Source of the DNA: Planctomycetota bacterium
Lineage (GTDB): Bacteria > Planctomycetota > Phycisphaerae > Phycisphaerales > SM1A02
Assembly: GCA_021414025.1 (NCBI GenBank)
Contig: JAIOPG010000002.1
Location: forward strand, 620,001 to 684,000
Direction: 5' to 3'
Length of the DNA: 64,000 nucleotides
Of the stretch, positions 1-8,925 are shown one piece after another. The translations under genes were made by a program, and so were the position numbers. Position 1 is the first letter of the stretch, and each line of letters starts with the position of its first letter. The notes below the pieces were generated by a model. That model did no database searches. It was not told the origin of the DNA and saw only the letters and a list, made by a program, of their open reading frames with translations.

Positions 1-62
1 AGCGCAAGCGCGTGGAGCGTTCGGAGCGAAGCCGCGCCGAGGCTCTCTCACGCGAGGAGTGA
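1..62 (+). CDS. Possible C-terminal tail of an upstream gene (5' cut by window)
   Basis: Reading from base 3, one frame stays open from the window edge to a TGA at 60-62, four bases before the lysC start. It encodes a very charged tail rich in Arg, Glu and Ser (RKRVERSERSRAEALSREE). If real, this gene would be upstream of lysC in the same operon with almost no spacer. The stretch is only 19 codons, so chance cannot be excluded, and no family can be named. Confidence 0.3.
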   Translation, partial: RKRVERSERSRAEALSREE

Positions 63-65
63 GTC

Positions 66-1328
66 ATGCCCATGCGAGTGATGAAGTTCGGAGGAACTTC
101 GGTCGCCGATCCGCAGCGCATCCGCCACGCCGCCAGCCGAGTCGGCGCCGCCCGGGCCGATGGTGAACGCGTGGTGATGGTGGTCAGCGCCATGGGGGAC
201 TCCACCGACGAACTCATCGATCTCGCCAGGAAAATCGCCCCCAAGCCCGCCAAGCGCGAGCTGGACGCGCTGATGGCCACGGGCGAGCTCGCCAGCAGCG
301 CCCTCTCCGCGATCGCGCTGGAGGACCTGGGTCATCACGCCTGCAGCATGAACGCCTATCAGTGCGGCATCCGCAGCGACGGCGCCTTTGGTCATGCGCG
401 GATCGACACCATCGACCGGGCCGCCATCGAGCGGCGCATCGACGCGGGTTTCATCCCGGTGATCGCCGGATTCCAGGCGGTCTCGCCGGAAGGGGACCTC
501 ACAACGCTGGGGCGAGGCGGCAGCGACACCACCGCGGTGGCCATCGCGGCGGCCCTGGATGTGATGCGAGACGCGGGCTGCTGCGAGATCTACACCGACG
601 TCGACGGGGTCCACACCGCCGATCCGCGGCTGGTGCCCGAGGCCCCGCGGCTCACGCAGATCACCTACGACGAGATGCTCGAACTGGCCGTGGTCGGGGC
701 GGGCGTGATGCACGAACGAGCGGTGGTCTTCGCGCAGCGGTATGGTGTGCCGATACATGTCCGACACAGCCAGCGCTTCGAGCCTGGCACCATGATTCAA
801 AAGGAGACTCCCTTCATGGAATCAATCGCCGTCATCGGATGCGCCCTCAAGAGCGATCTTGGACGCGTGGTGCTTAAGGGGTTGCCGTCGGATCCGGGCA
901 CGCAGGGACGCCTCTTTGGGGCCATCGCCGAGAAGGGCATCCTGGTCGACGACATCATCCAGAATGACTCTGCCAAGAACATCGACCTCAGCTTCACGGT
1001 GCATCACGACGAGCTGCCCGAGGTCAAGGTGGCGGTCACGCAGGTCCTGAAGGCTCTGGGCTCGGGGACGCTCGAGATCGAGATCGGCCTGGCCAAGCTC
1101 AGCGTGGTCGGCTCGGGCATGCGGAACCATTCGGGGGTGGCCAGCCGGCTGTTTGAGACGCTGGGGAAGGCGGACATCGCCATCCGGGGGATCGTTACCA
1201 GCGAGATCAAGATCTCCTGTCTGATCCCGCTGGAGCATGGCAAACAGGCGATCAACCTGGTCCACAAGGCCTTCGGCCTGGAGCAAGGCGAGCGGGTCAC
1301 GATCGAACGGCAACTCGGCAGGGTGTGA
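66..1328 (+). CDS. lysC: Aspartate kinase (aspartokinase), alpha form
   Basis: Phosphorylates aspartate with ATP in the first step of lysine, methionine and threonine synthesis. The 420-residue product has the N-terminal kinase signature KFGGTS at about residues 7-12, the TTLGRGGSDTTA loop at 146-157 and the YTDVDGVHTADPR motif at 176-188. Two ACT-type regulatory domains follow, from about residue 255 to the end. This length and layout match the monofunctional, allosterically regulated Lys-sensitive class, as in Bacillus and Corynebacterium; there is no homoserine dehydrogenase fusion. A GAGGAG ribosome site lies just before the ATG at 66; an ATG six bases later is also possible. The gene converges with the secreted protein gene that ends at 1501. 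Confidence 0.95.
   Translation: MPMRVMKFGGTSVADPQRIRHAASRVGAARADGERVVMVVSAMGDSTDELIDLARKIAPKPAKRELDALMATGELASSALSAIALEDLGHHACSMNAYQCGIRSDGAFGHARIDTIDRAAIERRIDAGFIPVIAGFQAVSPEGDLTTLGRGGSDTTAVAIAAALDVMRDAGCCEIYTDVDGVHTADPRLVPEAPRLTQITYDEMLELAVVGAGVMHERAVVFAQRYGVPIHVRHSQRFEPGTMIQKETPFMESIAVIGCALKSDLGRVVLKGLPSDPGTQGRLFGAIAEKGILVDDIIQNDSAKNIDLSFTVHHDELPEVKVAVTQVLKALGSGTLEIEIGLAKLSVVGSGMRNHSGVASRLFETLGKADIAIRGIVTSEIKISCLIPLEHGKQAINLVHKAFGLEQGERVTIERQLGRV
799..806 (+). promoter_or_regulatory. Internal Shine-Dalgarno site inside lysC
   Basis: AAAAGGAG sits 9 bases before an in-frame ATG at 816, which is codon 251 of lysC. It is among the better ribosome sites in the window and falls exactly between the kinase and ACT regions, where a separately translated beta subunit starts in known alpha2beta2 aspartokinases. 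Confidence 0.6.
816..1328 (+). CDS. lysC: Probable in-frame beta subunit of aspartate kinase (ACT domains only)
   Basis: Translation from ATG 816 would give a 170-residue protein made of the two ACT domains, beginning MESIAVIGCALKS. In Bacillus subtilis LysC and Corynebacterium glutamicum LysC the beta subunit also comes from an in-frame start near codon 246-250 and joins the alpha chain in an alpha2beta2 enzyme that senses lysine or lysine plus threonine. The codon position and the strong internal ribosome site match that pattern. That the subunit is actually made here is inference. Confidence 0.55.
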   Translation: MESIAVIGCALKSDLGRVVLKGLPSDPGTQGRLFGAIAEKGILVDDIIQNDSAKNIDLSFTVHHDELPEVKVAVTQVLKALGSGTLEIEIGLAKLSVVGSGMRNHSGVASRLFETLGKADIAIRGIVTSEIKISCLIPLEHGKQAINLVHKAFGLEQGERVTIERQLGRV

Positions 1329-1500
1329 CGGGGTGGGCGGAACGAACGCTGCGGGAATCCGCTGGTTTCAAATGGGCTTTGCCCGGGGCATGCGATTTAA
1401 CAGAATACCTATTATGGGCGAGTAGGGGTTTCAAAGGCAGCGGCAAAGCCGAATCGCGAACCCAAGCATTGTCGCTGGAAGCAGCTCGCCCCGATGCGTT
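1329..1500. other. Convergent intergenic gap without a recognisable gene
   Basis: This 172-base gap separates the 3' end of lysC from the 3' end of the minus-strand gene at 1501. Only weak 4-bp stems (for example GGGC-TTT-GCCC) are visible, without a T run. I see no convincing terminator or small gene here. Confidence 0.5.
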
Positions 1501-4059
1501 TCAGTCGCCGTACTTCTTGCGGATCCGTGAAGATTCGGCAGCTCGATTTTCGTAGTCGGCCAAACCCTTGACCTGCTTGGCCTGCTCATCGTTCAAGACC
1601 TTGCGCAGGTCACGGACAGCCTGCTGGTTCAATTCGTCATTGTCGACGACGACCTTGGCCCGAACTCTCTTGAATTCGTCTTCCCGTTGTCGGTCCTGTT
1701 CGGGTGCAGGAATGTCGGCGCCGTTGTCGCGATCGTTGGCAAATGGAATCAGCTTTCGGAGCAATTGCACATGTTCCGTTTCGGTGCTGGTCTTAAGGGT
1801 CTGCAGAGTGGACTTCTGTTCTTCGGTCAAGTCGGTCAATTTCAGCGCGCCCTTGATGAATGGCAACGCTGAAACATCGCTCTCGAAAAGCGTCGGGTAT
1901 GACTTCTGGTCAAACGCCAACTGCAGGCTGACCCGCTGTGATTCGCTCAACGATTCCAGGGCAGTCGTCCACGCCCGCTGAATCGCCTCCATGTGCTGCC
2001 GGTCAGCTTTCCTCTGACGAAGTCGAATGCTGGCCCATGTTTCCTGGTGTTTCCGGGATACTTCAGGATCGGGTTTAAAGCGCCCGGTCGCGATTTCGTC
2101 CGGCTTGGCATGCGCTCTGAACTCGGCGTCACTTGCATTCCTTTCGTGCTCCAGATTGATGCTCGTCCGATAGGACTCCAACAGCGTGGCGACCAGTGGG
2201 TCAATCTGCTCATTAATCGCTGCGCACGCCTGGGCCTGCTCTTGGGCGGACAATTCTGGCGAACGCAACAGTTTGGAAATGTTGACTGGCGTCACGGAGA
2301 ACGTGTTGTGTCCGCCGGTGTAGCCGAAATTCCGGCGCGTCGTTCGATTGAGGACACGTTCGAGCTTGGCTAACTTGAGCGGAACGCCATATTGATCCCC
2401 GAGGGTCGACGCCAGGTCGTCAAAGAACGCGGTGTCGGCGTCGGTCATCTGTTGCCAAAGGATTGTCTTCAGAGCGCCAAATTCATTGAGCCGATCAAAG
2501 TTCGGCATGACATTGCCAGTTTCTTTGTTCCGCGGGTAGAGCCCTTCCGTTGCGGCGACAAGTTTCTCCAATGTCGGCTTGAGTGTTTCCTCGCAGTGGT
2601 TCAGATAGTCCGCGTGCATCGTCTGCACCAGGGTTGATTGCGATTCGTCCAGGGCCAGCTGCTTGACCAGCACGTCCACTGCGGCCTTGTCAAGCGGAAC
2701 GCTCATGGCTTGTTCCGAAAGCTGGTTTTGCTTGCTCCACCCCGAGGGTTCGTTGGCCTTGGGTTCATCCACTAGTTGATCGATGTATCTGTCATTGCCG
2801 AATGAGGAGAGTTCCTGGGCGGGATCCCTTTCAAAGAGAGCCTTCAACTTTGGATTGTCCAGCAGAGCCGACACGGACTTCAGGGAATTGCTGCCAAGTT
2901 CAAGGCGCTTCTGGCGAAGCTCGATGCTGAGGACACTCATGCCCTTCTCAGATTGCATGTTGAACTGGTTTGGATCAATGGCTGCGCATTGTGCATTAAA
3001 ATCCTTGATCCCTTGCTCAACCAGTCCTTCGTCCGCCACCTGCCATTGTTGGTAGGCGGCTTGAATCTGATCCAGAGCAGGCTTCGTCAGCGTCTTCGAA
3101 CGCAAAGCTTTGCGGAACAACTGATCGGTGAGCAGAAATTCCTCGATCCGACGCCCGCCGTTGCCTAGAGCCAAGCGACGGTACGCCTCGGCGAAGTATT
3201 GATTGCGCAGCCATTGCTTGTATGCGTCGGGCAGTTGAGCCGCCAAGGTCTTGCAGGCGGCGTCATTAAACGCTGAAATCTTGTCGCACTTAACTCGAAA
3301 GGGTTCACGCGCCTTCGCCATGGCGTCTTGGACGGCCGCGTCCAGCTCCCGGGCCCGCTCCGGGTCATTCTTTCGCTCCTCCTGCGACAGAGTGCCGGCC
3401 CCTGCCTTCATTGCGGCCGCGGCTGCCTCGCGACGGTTGCGGATGCTGGAGGCGGCGAGATCCTTCATGAGTTCGGTCAGCCGCTGCTCATACGCGGCCA
3501 GAGCGGGGTCGAACTTCTGCTTGGCCTCCAACGGGATGTTCATGACATCCATGATCGCCGTGATGTCCAAGATGGTGATCGGTTGATACTCGAGCATGTA
3601 CTTGCCGGTCGAACACTCGCGGATACGTGCGTTGCGGGCTCGCTGCACGCCCTCACGGTGGCCCTCCCCCACCAGGTCGGCCACGCCGACAAACAGTGCG
3701 TCGTCGGCATCAGACATCATCTTCAGCACGCGTTCATAAGCGCGGGTGTACTCCTCAGTCTGCTTTGAACGGGGCATTCCGTTGTTCCACTGTTCGCTCT
3801 TCTTGTTCAAGAACTGGGCGATCTCATTGTCGCGCAGGGCATGGCACCGCTCGCGGTAGGCGTCGTGCAACTTCTCGATGGCGGTTGCATGGTCCTTGTC
3901 CGGGTGGATGTAACGCTCCACCAACTGCTTGAACTCGCCAAGCGTGAGTGGATCGGGCACCTGTCCGAATTGGTCCTGTGCGGTGGCGCGAGTTGCAAGC
4001 TGAAGAGTGACGGCTAATGCGAGAATGGCGAGCCGACCAGGGCGGGTGATTTTCAGCAT
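1501..4059 (-). CDS. Secreted helical protein with LTxxQ-like repeats (paralog 1 of 3)
   Basis: The function is unknown. The 852-residue product starts with a clear Sec signal peptide (basic start, LAILALAVTLQLA core, ATA-Q cleavage region). The rest is predicted helical and charged with no membrane segment, so it should be periplasmic or surface-located. It is homologous over its whole length to the genes at 4115-6631 and 10838-13387: shared blocks include a LHDAYRERCHALR-like helix, LLDNPKLKALFERD, and LxESQxxLVQTMHADYLN. Short motifs such as LTEEQKSTLQ and LNDEQAKQVKG resemble the LTxxQ motifs of Spy/CpxP periplasmic chaperones. The N- and C-terminal halves appear related to each other. 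AAGGAGA lies 6 bases before the ATG. It follows the gene at 4115-6631 by 55 bases and is probably cotranscribed with it. Confidence 0.85.
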   Translation of the reverse strand: MLKITRPGRLAILALAVTLQLATRATAQDQFGQVPDPLTLGEFKQLVERYIHPDKDHATAIEKLHDAYRERCHALRDNEIAQFLNKKSEQWNNGMPRSKQTEEYTRAYERVLKMMSDADDALFVGVADLVGEGHREGVQRARNARIRECSTGKYMLEYQPITILDITAIMDVMNIPLEAKQKFDPALAAYEQRLTELMKDLAASSIRNRREAAAAAMKAGAGTLSQEERKNDPERARELDAAVQDAMAKAREPFRVKCDKISAFNDAACKTLAAQLPDAYKQWLRNQYFAEAYRRLALGNGGRRIEEFLLTDQLFRKALRSKTLTKPALDQIQAAYQQWQVADEGLVEQGIKDFNAQCAAIDPNQFNMQSEKGMSVLSIELRQKRLELGSNSLKSVSALLDNPKLKALFERDPAQELSSFGNDRYIDQLVDEPKANEPSGWSKQNQLSEQAMSVPLDKAAVDVLVKQLALDESQSTLVQTMHADYLNHCEETLKPTLEKLVAATEGLYPRNKETGNVMPNFDRLNEFGALKTILWQQMTDADTAFFDDLASTLGDQYGVPLKLAKLERVLNRTTRRNFGYTGGHNTFSVTPVNISKLLRSPELSAQEQAQACAAINEQIDPLVATLLESYRTSINLEHERNASDAEFRAHAKPDEIATGRFKPDPEVSRKHQETWASIRLRQRKADRQHMEAIQRAWTTALESLSESQRVSLQLAFDQKSYPTLFESDVSALPFIKGALKLTDLTEEQKSTLQTLKTSTETEHVQLLRKLIPFANDRDNGADIPAPEQDRQREDEFKRVRAKVVVDNDELNQQAVRDLRKVLNDEQAKQVKGLADYENRAAESSRIRKKYGD

Positions 4060-4114
4060 GTGCAGTCTCCTTGTTCGAAATCAAGTTCAGTCAGAGCGTG
4101 AATGCAAATTGACA

Positions 4115-6631
4115 TCAGCGTTCCTTGTAGGCTTTGGCGATCCTTGCAGCGGTCTTCTCGAAATCCGAAATGCCTTTGATTCGCCCGGCCTGATCTTCCG
4201 TCAGGATCTTGCGAAGCTGCCGGATCGCCGCATCGTTGGTTTCACATCGCTCGTAGGCGACTTTCGATTTGGCATTCTCAACAGCTTCTTGCTCCTTCCG
4301 CTCCTCGGGCGTATTGGCGTGGGGAATTTCCGCAGACCCCTTCGTGAGTGATCGACTCAGCTCATTCTGCCGAATCCGTGTTCGTTCCTCGAGTTCACTC
4401 AGCTGGGCTTGCTGCTCCTGGGTCAGATCCTTCAGTTTGCGCGCCTTCTTGATGTACGGCAGCGCGGGGCATCGATCCGAAAATGGATTGGGATTCGCCT
4501 CCTCGTCGTAGGCCATTTGCAGTGACACGCGTTGTTTGTCGTCCAGCTTCTCCAGCGTTCCCACCCACGCCGATTTGATGGCTTCCTTGTGCCGAAGAAT
4601 CAAAGTGCGGGAACGATCACTCAAGGCCTTGTGGGCATCTTTGAAGCTCTTTGTGTCCGCTGGAGTCCACGCTTCGCCCGCCTGGTGACTTGCCTTGTCC
4701 GCAACTTCCTGAAGTTCATACTCTGTCTTCAAGTCGAGGCCCGTCAGGTAGAAAATAAGCAGATCCTTTGCGAGTTGATCGGACTGCGCGGTCAGGGCAT
4801 CGATTGCCTTCGCCCGGTCATCGGCCGCAAGATTCGACAATCGCAGGATCCTCACGATATTGACTCGATTCTCACGCAGGGCGTTCGATGACCCCGCGTA
4901 TCCGTAATCGGTATGAAACGTCCGTTCGAGGGCTCGCTCGAGTTTCGCCAAACTCAGTGCAGCGCAGGACTTTTCGCCAAGCACCGTCGCCAGGTCGTCA
5001 AAGAATGCGGCATCGAGATCCGTCCCTTGTGTGAACATCGCCTTGCGCAAAGCGAGGGTTTCAATGATGCGATCCGAATTTCGTTTGATCTCGCCGGTCG
5101 CCTTGTCAGGCGCCCACGCCTCCAGATTGACGGCATCGAGCTTCTTGATCGCCGGCCCGAGGGCCTCATCCCAGCGATTGAGATAGTCGGCATGCGCCGA
5201 TTTCAACAAGGCCTTCTGGGATTCGTCCATGGAAAGCAGGACCGTAATCGCCTCAGCGGATTCATCGCTCATCGGACTCCCCTCTTCAATGGCCAAACGG
5301 CTCATTGGCGGCGGCTGGTCCGTTGGTTCAGTGGTGTCCACGTAATCATCGATCATGCCGTCCATGATGATGACCCCACCGGGTTCTCGTTCATTGGCAT
5401 CCCGTTCGAAGAGTCCTTTCAGCTTCGGATTGTCCAGCAGTGATGCGACCGATTTGAGGGACTCGAACCCCAGATCAGTGCGCTTCTTGGAGATTTCGAT
5501 GCCGACATTGTGCTCGGAGATGGAATTGATATGCGGATTCACGGGATCGATGGCGGCGCGGCTTTGGTCGATGACATGCATGCCCTGATCGATCAGCGCG
5601 TCATCGTCGTCTCGCCATTTGTGATACACGGCCGCGATTTGCTCCCGAGCCCCTTCATCGAGCGTCTTGCTGCGAAGCGCTTTGCGGAAGAGCACATCAG
5701 TTCGCAGCAATCGGTCGAAGCCGCCAACACCTCCATAGACACCTTGCATGTGAAAATACCCCTTCAACATGTACTTGCCGCGAAAGTTCTTCCTGTAGTT
5801 GTCGGGGAGTTGCCGGGCCAACGCCTTGCATGTTGTTGTGTTGAGCTGGGCCAGTTTCTCGCTTTTCAGCCTGAGGGGCTCATACCCCTTGGCCATGGCA
5901 TTGCGGGAATTGTCACGCATGGCCTGGACCTTCTCGGGATTGTTCTCGCGTTCCTCCGGTGTCATCTTGTTGCTCGCGGAGTTGGCCCACACGGAGGAAC
6001 GGTCGCGGAACCACTGCAATTGGGCCTTGGCGACATCCTTCATGGCCGCGGTGAGGCGAGGTTCATAGTCGGCCAGAATTGGATCGACTTTCTGTTGTTC
6101 ATCCTTCGGCAAACGCAAGTCAGCGACGATCGCGGAGAGGTCGACCTCCAGATACTCCTGGGAAAAACTTCTGAACCTGACGCGTGAGCGGGCCCGCGAG
6201 CGAGTGTCGCGGGTTCGTTGCACGGCGGCTTCCTGTCCCTCCCCCAGCACGCCTCCGATGGCGTCAAAGAGCGCGTCGTCGATCTCGGCGACCTGCCGGT
6301 TCAGGCGGTCAAGGGTTTTGACGTATTCATCGAAATACTCATACTTAAGGCCGTCGTTCCACTTCTCCTTCAGGTTCTTCAGGAACTGCTCGATGTCGCT
6401 TTCACGCAGGGCATGGAAGCGATCTTTGTAGGCGTCGTGCAGAGTTTCGATTTCAGTCCTCTGCTCCTTTGACAGTTGGACATATGTTTCCAAGGAGATC
6501 AGGAGCTCCCCCATGGACATCGGATCGGGAAGTTGATTGAAGGTTCCCTGTGCGCGGACCTCGGTTGAGAAGTGAAACGTGACGCACAACGCAAGCGTGG
6601 CAAGCCGAAAGAAGCGAGGGATCTGCAGCAT
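4115..6631 (-). CDS. Secreted helical protein with LTxxQ-like repeats (paralog 2 of 3)
   Basis: Unknown function; 838 residues, paralogous to its downstream neighbour and to the gene at 10838-13387. I choose the ATG at 6631 because it is preceded by AAGGAGA with the same 6-base spacer used by the paralog at 4059, and it gives a compact signal peptide (FFRLATLALCVTFHFS, then EVRAQ). The protein shows the same ordered blocks: LHDAYKDRFHALRESD near residue 50, VLGEGQEAAVQRTRDTR, a VDPILADYEPRLTAAMKD helix, LLDNPKLKGLFERD, and in the second half LLKSAHADYLNRWDEAL, LATVLGEK and LAKLERALERT. LTQEQQAQLSELEE and LTEDQAGRIKG are LTxxQ-like. It is likely exported and helical, possibly a chaperone or scaffold; that role is inference. 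Confidence 0.85.
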   Translation of the reverse strand: MLQIPRFFRLATLALCVTFHFSTEVRAQGTFNQLPDPMSMGELLISLETYVQLSKEQRTEIETLHDAYKDRFHALRESDIEQFLKNLKEKWNDGLKYEYFDEYVKTLDRLNRQVAEIDDALFDAIGGVLGEGQEAAVQRTRDTRSRARSRVRFRSFSQEYLEVDLSAIVADLRLPKDEQQKVDPILADYEPRLTAAMKDVAKAQLQWFRDRSSVWANSASNKMTPEERENNPEKVQAMRDNSRNAMAKGYEPLRLKSEKLAQLNTTTCKALARQLPDNYRKNFRGKYMLKGYFHMQGVYGGVGGFDRLLRTDVLFRKALRSKTLDEGAREQIAAVYHKWRDDDDALIDQGMHVIDQSRAAIDPVNPHINSISEHNVGIEISKKRTDLGFESLKSVASLLDNPKLKGLFERDANEREPGGVIIMDGMIDDYVDTTEPTDQPPPMSRLAIEEGSPMSDESAEAITVLLSMDESQKALLKSAHADYLNRWDEALGPAIKKLDAVNLEAWAPDKATGEIKRNSDRIIETLALRKAMFTQGTDLDAAFFDDLATVLGEKSCAALSLAKLERALERTFHTDYGYAGSSNALRENRVNIVRILRLSNLAADDRAKAIDALTAQSDQLAKDLLIFYLTGLDLKTEYELQEVADKASHQAGEAWTPADTKSFKDAHKALSDRSRTLILRHKEAIKSAWVGTLEKLDDKQRVSLQMAYDEEANPNPFSDRCPALPYIKKARKLKDLTQEQQAQLSELEERTRIRQNELSRSLTKGSAEIPHANTPEERKEQEAVENAKSKVAYERCETNDAAIRQLRKILTEDQAGRIKGISDFEKTAARIAKAYKER

Positions 6632-6681
6632 GTGCTTTCTCCTTAGGCGAGTGCCCACGCAAGCGTATCTGACTCAAAGAT

Positions 6682-7185
6682 TCAAAGTGGCACCCACCCA
6701 CGCTTCACCCAGCGGAGTTCGCCGCCCTGCCGCCGCAGGAACGCGCCGAGCTGCCCCGCGTGGTGCTGCACGTGACGGATGTTGTAGATGTGCATCTCCG
6801 ACTGCGACATGGTGAGCCAGGGGAATTTTGTCGGCGCCTCCATCGACGCCTGCGTTTCCTGCGCCATCGTGCTCGCCATTTTCTCGCGGCAGAACGCCAG
6901 GTACGCCAGCAGCTCCTCGCGGCTGAACCGCCGGCTCGGATACTCGCCGCGGATGTCCTCCATGCCCTTGGGATGGAACACCGGGTGGGGCTTGAACGCA
7001 GCCTCTCCGCCGGGCGTCAGGTAGATGTCCGTGCAGCACAGCGTGTGGTAGACGACCTGCCAGAAGGGATACTTGGCGATCACTCCCTCCCAGTGCTCCG
7101 CCGGGCACTTCACGATGCAGTCGTTGAGCATGCACAGCGTGGCCTCGTACTGGGCGGACAGGACATTCTTGAAATGGTCATTCAT
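6682..7185 (-). CDS. DinB-like (DinB_2 / DUF664-type) four-helix protein
   Basis: The 167-residue protein resembles the DinB/YfiT putative metal-dependent hydrolase superfamily. The C-terminal helix HIYNIRHVQHHAGQLGAFLR carries the typical His-x3-His type metal ligand pattern, and a first-helix candidate is present near YEATLCMLND. These proteins often act as thiol-dependent or metal-dependent S-transferases, but the substrate here cannot be read. A TTG four codons upstream of the chosen ATG is possible; the ATG at 7185 is preferred although neither has a strong ribosome site. It lies upstream of the paralog gene at 6631 on the same strand with a 50-base gap. Confidence 0.75.
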   Translation of the reverse strand: MNDHFKNVLSAQYEATLCMLNDCIVKCPAEHWEGVIAKYPFWQVVYHTLCCTDIYLTPGGEAAFKPHPVFHPKGMEDIRGEYPSRRFSREELLAYLAFCREKMASTMAQETQASMEAPTKFPWLTMSQSEMHIYNIRHVQHHAGQLGAFLRRQGGELRWVKRGWVPL

Positions 7186-7214
7186 GGCGGGTGACAAAAT
7201 CCTACGGTCAAATG

Positions 7215-7245
7215 AAAAGGAGCGCCTCTTTCGAGACGCTCCTTT
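7215..7245 (-). terminator. Rho-independent terminator after the PEP-CTERM-like gene
   Basis: On the minus strand the sequence forms a 13-pair stem (AAAGGAGCG-T-CTC against GAG-G-CGCTCCTTT, with one G-U pair) closed by a GAAA tetraloop and followed by TTTTCATTT. It lies 28 bases after the stop of the gene at 7274-7948 and separates it from the DinB-like gene. Confidence 0.85.
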
Positions 7246-7273
7246 GAGGTCAAATCAAGAATCTTGGCTTCAA

Positions 7274-7948
7274 TCAGCGACGACGACGGCTCATCATGCC
7301 GCCGAAGATCAGGCCCATGGCGAGACCGCCCGGACCCGGCACTTCGTCGATGTAGAAGTCATCCATGCCGAAGCAGTCGACGTGGTTGGTCACGTAGAAG
7401 ACCACCTTATCGACATTGTCGAAATTGCTGCCAAGGAACACGTAGGTCGAGGGGAAACCCCAATCCTCCGAGGGAAGCAATTGAAAGCCCATCGAAGTGG
7501 CTCCGTTGAACCCTTCGACCCATGCCAGCTCGGTGCCGCTGGCAGCGCTGCCACCGGTGGCAGTGTTGGAGGTCAGGCTGAAGAAATTCAGGTCGAAGGT
7601 GCCGCCGCCAACCTTGGAAATTGTGATGGCTTCCACTCCACCGAAGGAGCCCGTGGCCCAGTGGGCATGGATGACGTCGTTGCCGGCGCCGTAGTAGTTG
7701 CCCACGTTGGTCGCGAAACCAGCCGAACCGCTGTTCGGGGTGAAATCAAGGCGGAAGCCGCCTTCCTCGTAATAGTCGACGTTGTCCCAGAGGACGGAGT
7801 TGTTGGTCGTTTCGGTCGTCGCGTCAAGGCGAGTGACGGTGCCACCGGTGAAGGTGATCAACGACGCGCTGGCCTGGGCGGCGAACGCCGAGGCAATGAG
7901 GCCGCAAGCAAGGGACTTGCGATTGGTGAGAATGTGAGTGATGTTCAT
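7274..7948 (-). CDS. Secreted PEP-CTERM-like protein
   Basis: The 224-residue product has an N-terminal signal peptide (SLACGLIASAFAAQASA) and a C-terminal sorting-type tail: VPGPGG, a hydrophobic stretch, then SRRRR. Such tails are expected to be processed by an exosortase or rhombosortase-like system and to tether proteins to the envelope. The middle region is Gly, Asn and Thr rich, with a beta-sandwich look and a DCFGMDDFYIDEV segment typical of PEP-CTERM proteins with a carbohydrate-binding-like fold. The ATG at 7948 is chosen because GGAG lies 9 bases upstream; a GTG-type start 15 bases further up is less likely. The ligand is unknown. Confidence 0.85.
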   Translation of the reverse strand: MNITHILTNRKSLACGLIASAFAAQASASLITFTGGTVTRLDATTETTNNSVLWDNVDYYEEGGFRLDFTPNSGSAGFATNVGNYYGAGNDVIHAHWATGSFGGVEAITISKVGGGTFDLNFFSLTSNTATGGSAASGTELAWVEGFNGATSMGFQLLPSEDWGFPSTYVFLGSNFDNVDKVVFYVTNHVDCFGMDDFYIDEVPGPGGLAMGLIFGGMMSRRRR

Positions 7949-8121
7949 TGGAAAGGGCTCCACAATTGCCGCAATAGACGCGCGGCTTGACGCCCTTAAC
8001 CGAATTCTCCACCGGGAACTGGGGATTAACCTACCACAACCGGCACTTGGTTCAATTCAATAAACTTGGAATATTTTTCGGTGACTTTGGCCGGCGACAT
8101 AAAACATTGCTAATACGAGAC

Positions 8122-8892
8122 TTAGCCCCATCCAATTGCGTACATGGGATCCCTTGTCTGGGTCACGGGAAGGCGATCATGGCCACTCACGATGTCCCAA
8201 CGTGAGAAACCCGCAGCAACCATTAACAGCTCGAGTTCCGGCTTAAAGATCCATCGCACATGGGTTTCAGATGGGTGACGAGCAACAACGACCCCCGCGG
8301 CGTCGAGTTCCTGAATCTCCATCACCGAATGCTGGGTTTGCTCGATGCGGTTCAGACGCCGCGTGTCATAGATGCGAATTGTGCCATTGGTCCTCGGGTT
8401 GGGGGCGGTGTGCTCGAGGATGGGAATGCCCTCCTCGCAGGTCCAAAGTTCGGCATCGGGATAGGACATGTGAATCACCGCCGCGCCGCCCGGAGTCAGA
8501 TGCCCCCGCATGTTGCGCAGCGCCGCGAGCTGGTCGGCCGTGGTCAGGTTGTGGGCGAAGGAATTGAATCCGCAGATCACCCTCGCGTAGCGGCGAGGCA
8601 TCGTGAAGTTCCGCATGTCGCCAACAAGCAGCGAGGGCGAGTGGCCAAGATTCCTGGCCTTGACCCGAAGCCGCTCGAGCATTGGTTCAGAAAGATCGAC
8701 GCCATCAACGTCGTGTCCATCGCCCAGCAGCGCCAACGTGATGCGACCCGTCCCGCAGCCCACGTCGAGCACCGGTCCCCCGCTCTCTTTCGCCACCCCG
8801 CGCCAGAACTCAAGGTCGAAATCCAGGTCCCCCATCATCAGGTCGTAGAGAACGGCGTCGTCGAATGGCGAAGGGAGCGGATTGCTGGTCAC
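8122..8892 (-). CDS. Class I SAM-dependent methyltransferase
   Basis: The 256-residue protein has the Rossmann SAM-binding motif I LDVGCGTGRITLAL at about residues 42-55, an acidic motif II (VDGVDLSEPMLERL) and motif III-like LVGDMRNFTMP. This is a Methyltransf_25/11-type enzyme; the acceptor cannot be inferred. The start appears to be GTG at 8892 with no strong ribosome site; an internal ATG at residue 19 is less likely because it would remove a conserved-looking N-terminal helix. It lies 33 bases after the DUF3095 gene and is probably the third gene of that operon. Confidence 0.85.
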   Translation of the reverse strand: MTSNPLPSPFDDAVLYDLMMGDLDFDLEFWRGVAKESGGPVLDVGCGTGRITLALLGDGHDVDGVDLSEPMLERLRVKARNLGHSPSLLVGDMRNFTMPRRYARVICGFNSFAHNLTTADQLAALRNMRGHLTPGGAAVIHMSYPDAELWTCEEGIPILEHTAPNPRTNGTIRIYDTRRLNRIEQTQHSVMEIQELDAAGVVVARHPSETHVRWIFKPELELLMVAAGFSRWDIVSGHDRLPVTQTRDPMYAIGWG

Positions 8893-8925
8893 AAGATTGG
8901 CGATGCTACAAACGATCGACTTTCA

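Noticed and set aside
1329-1500. Small gene or terminator in the lysC-downstream gap
   Set aside because: Only weak stems without a T run, and no ribosome site before any open frame.
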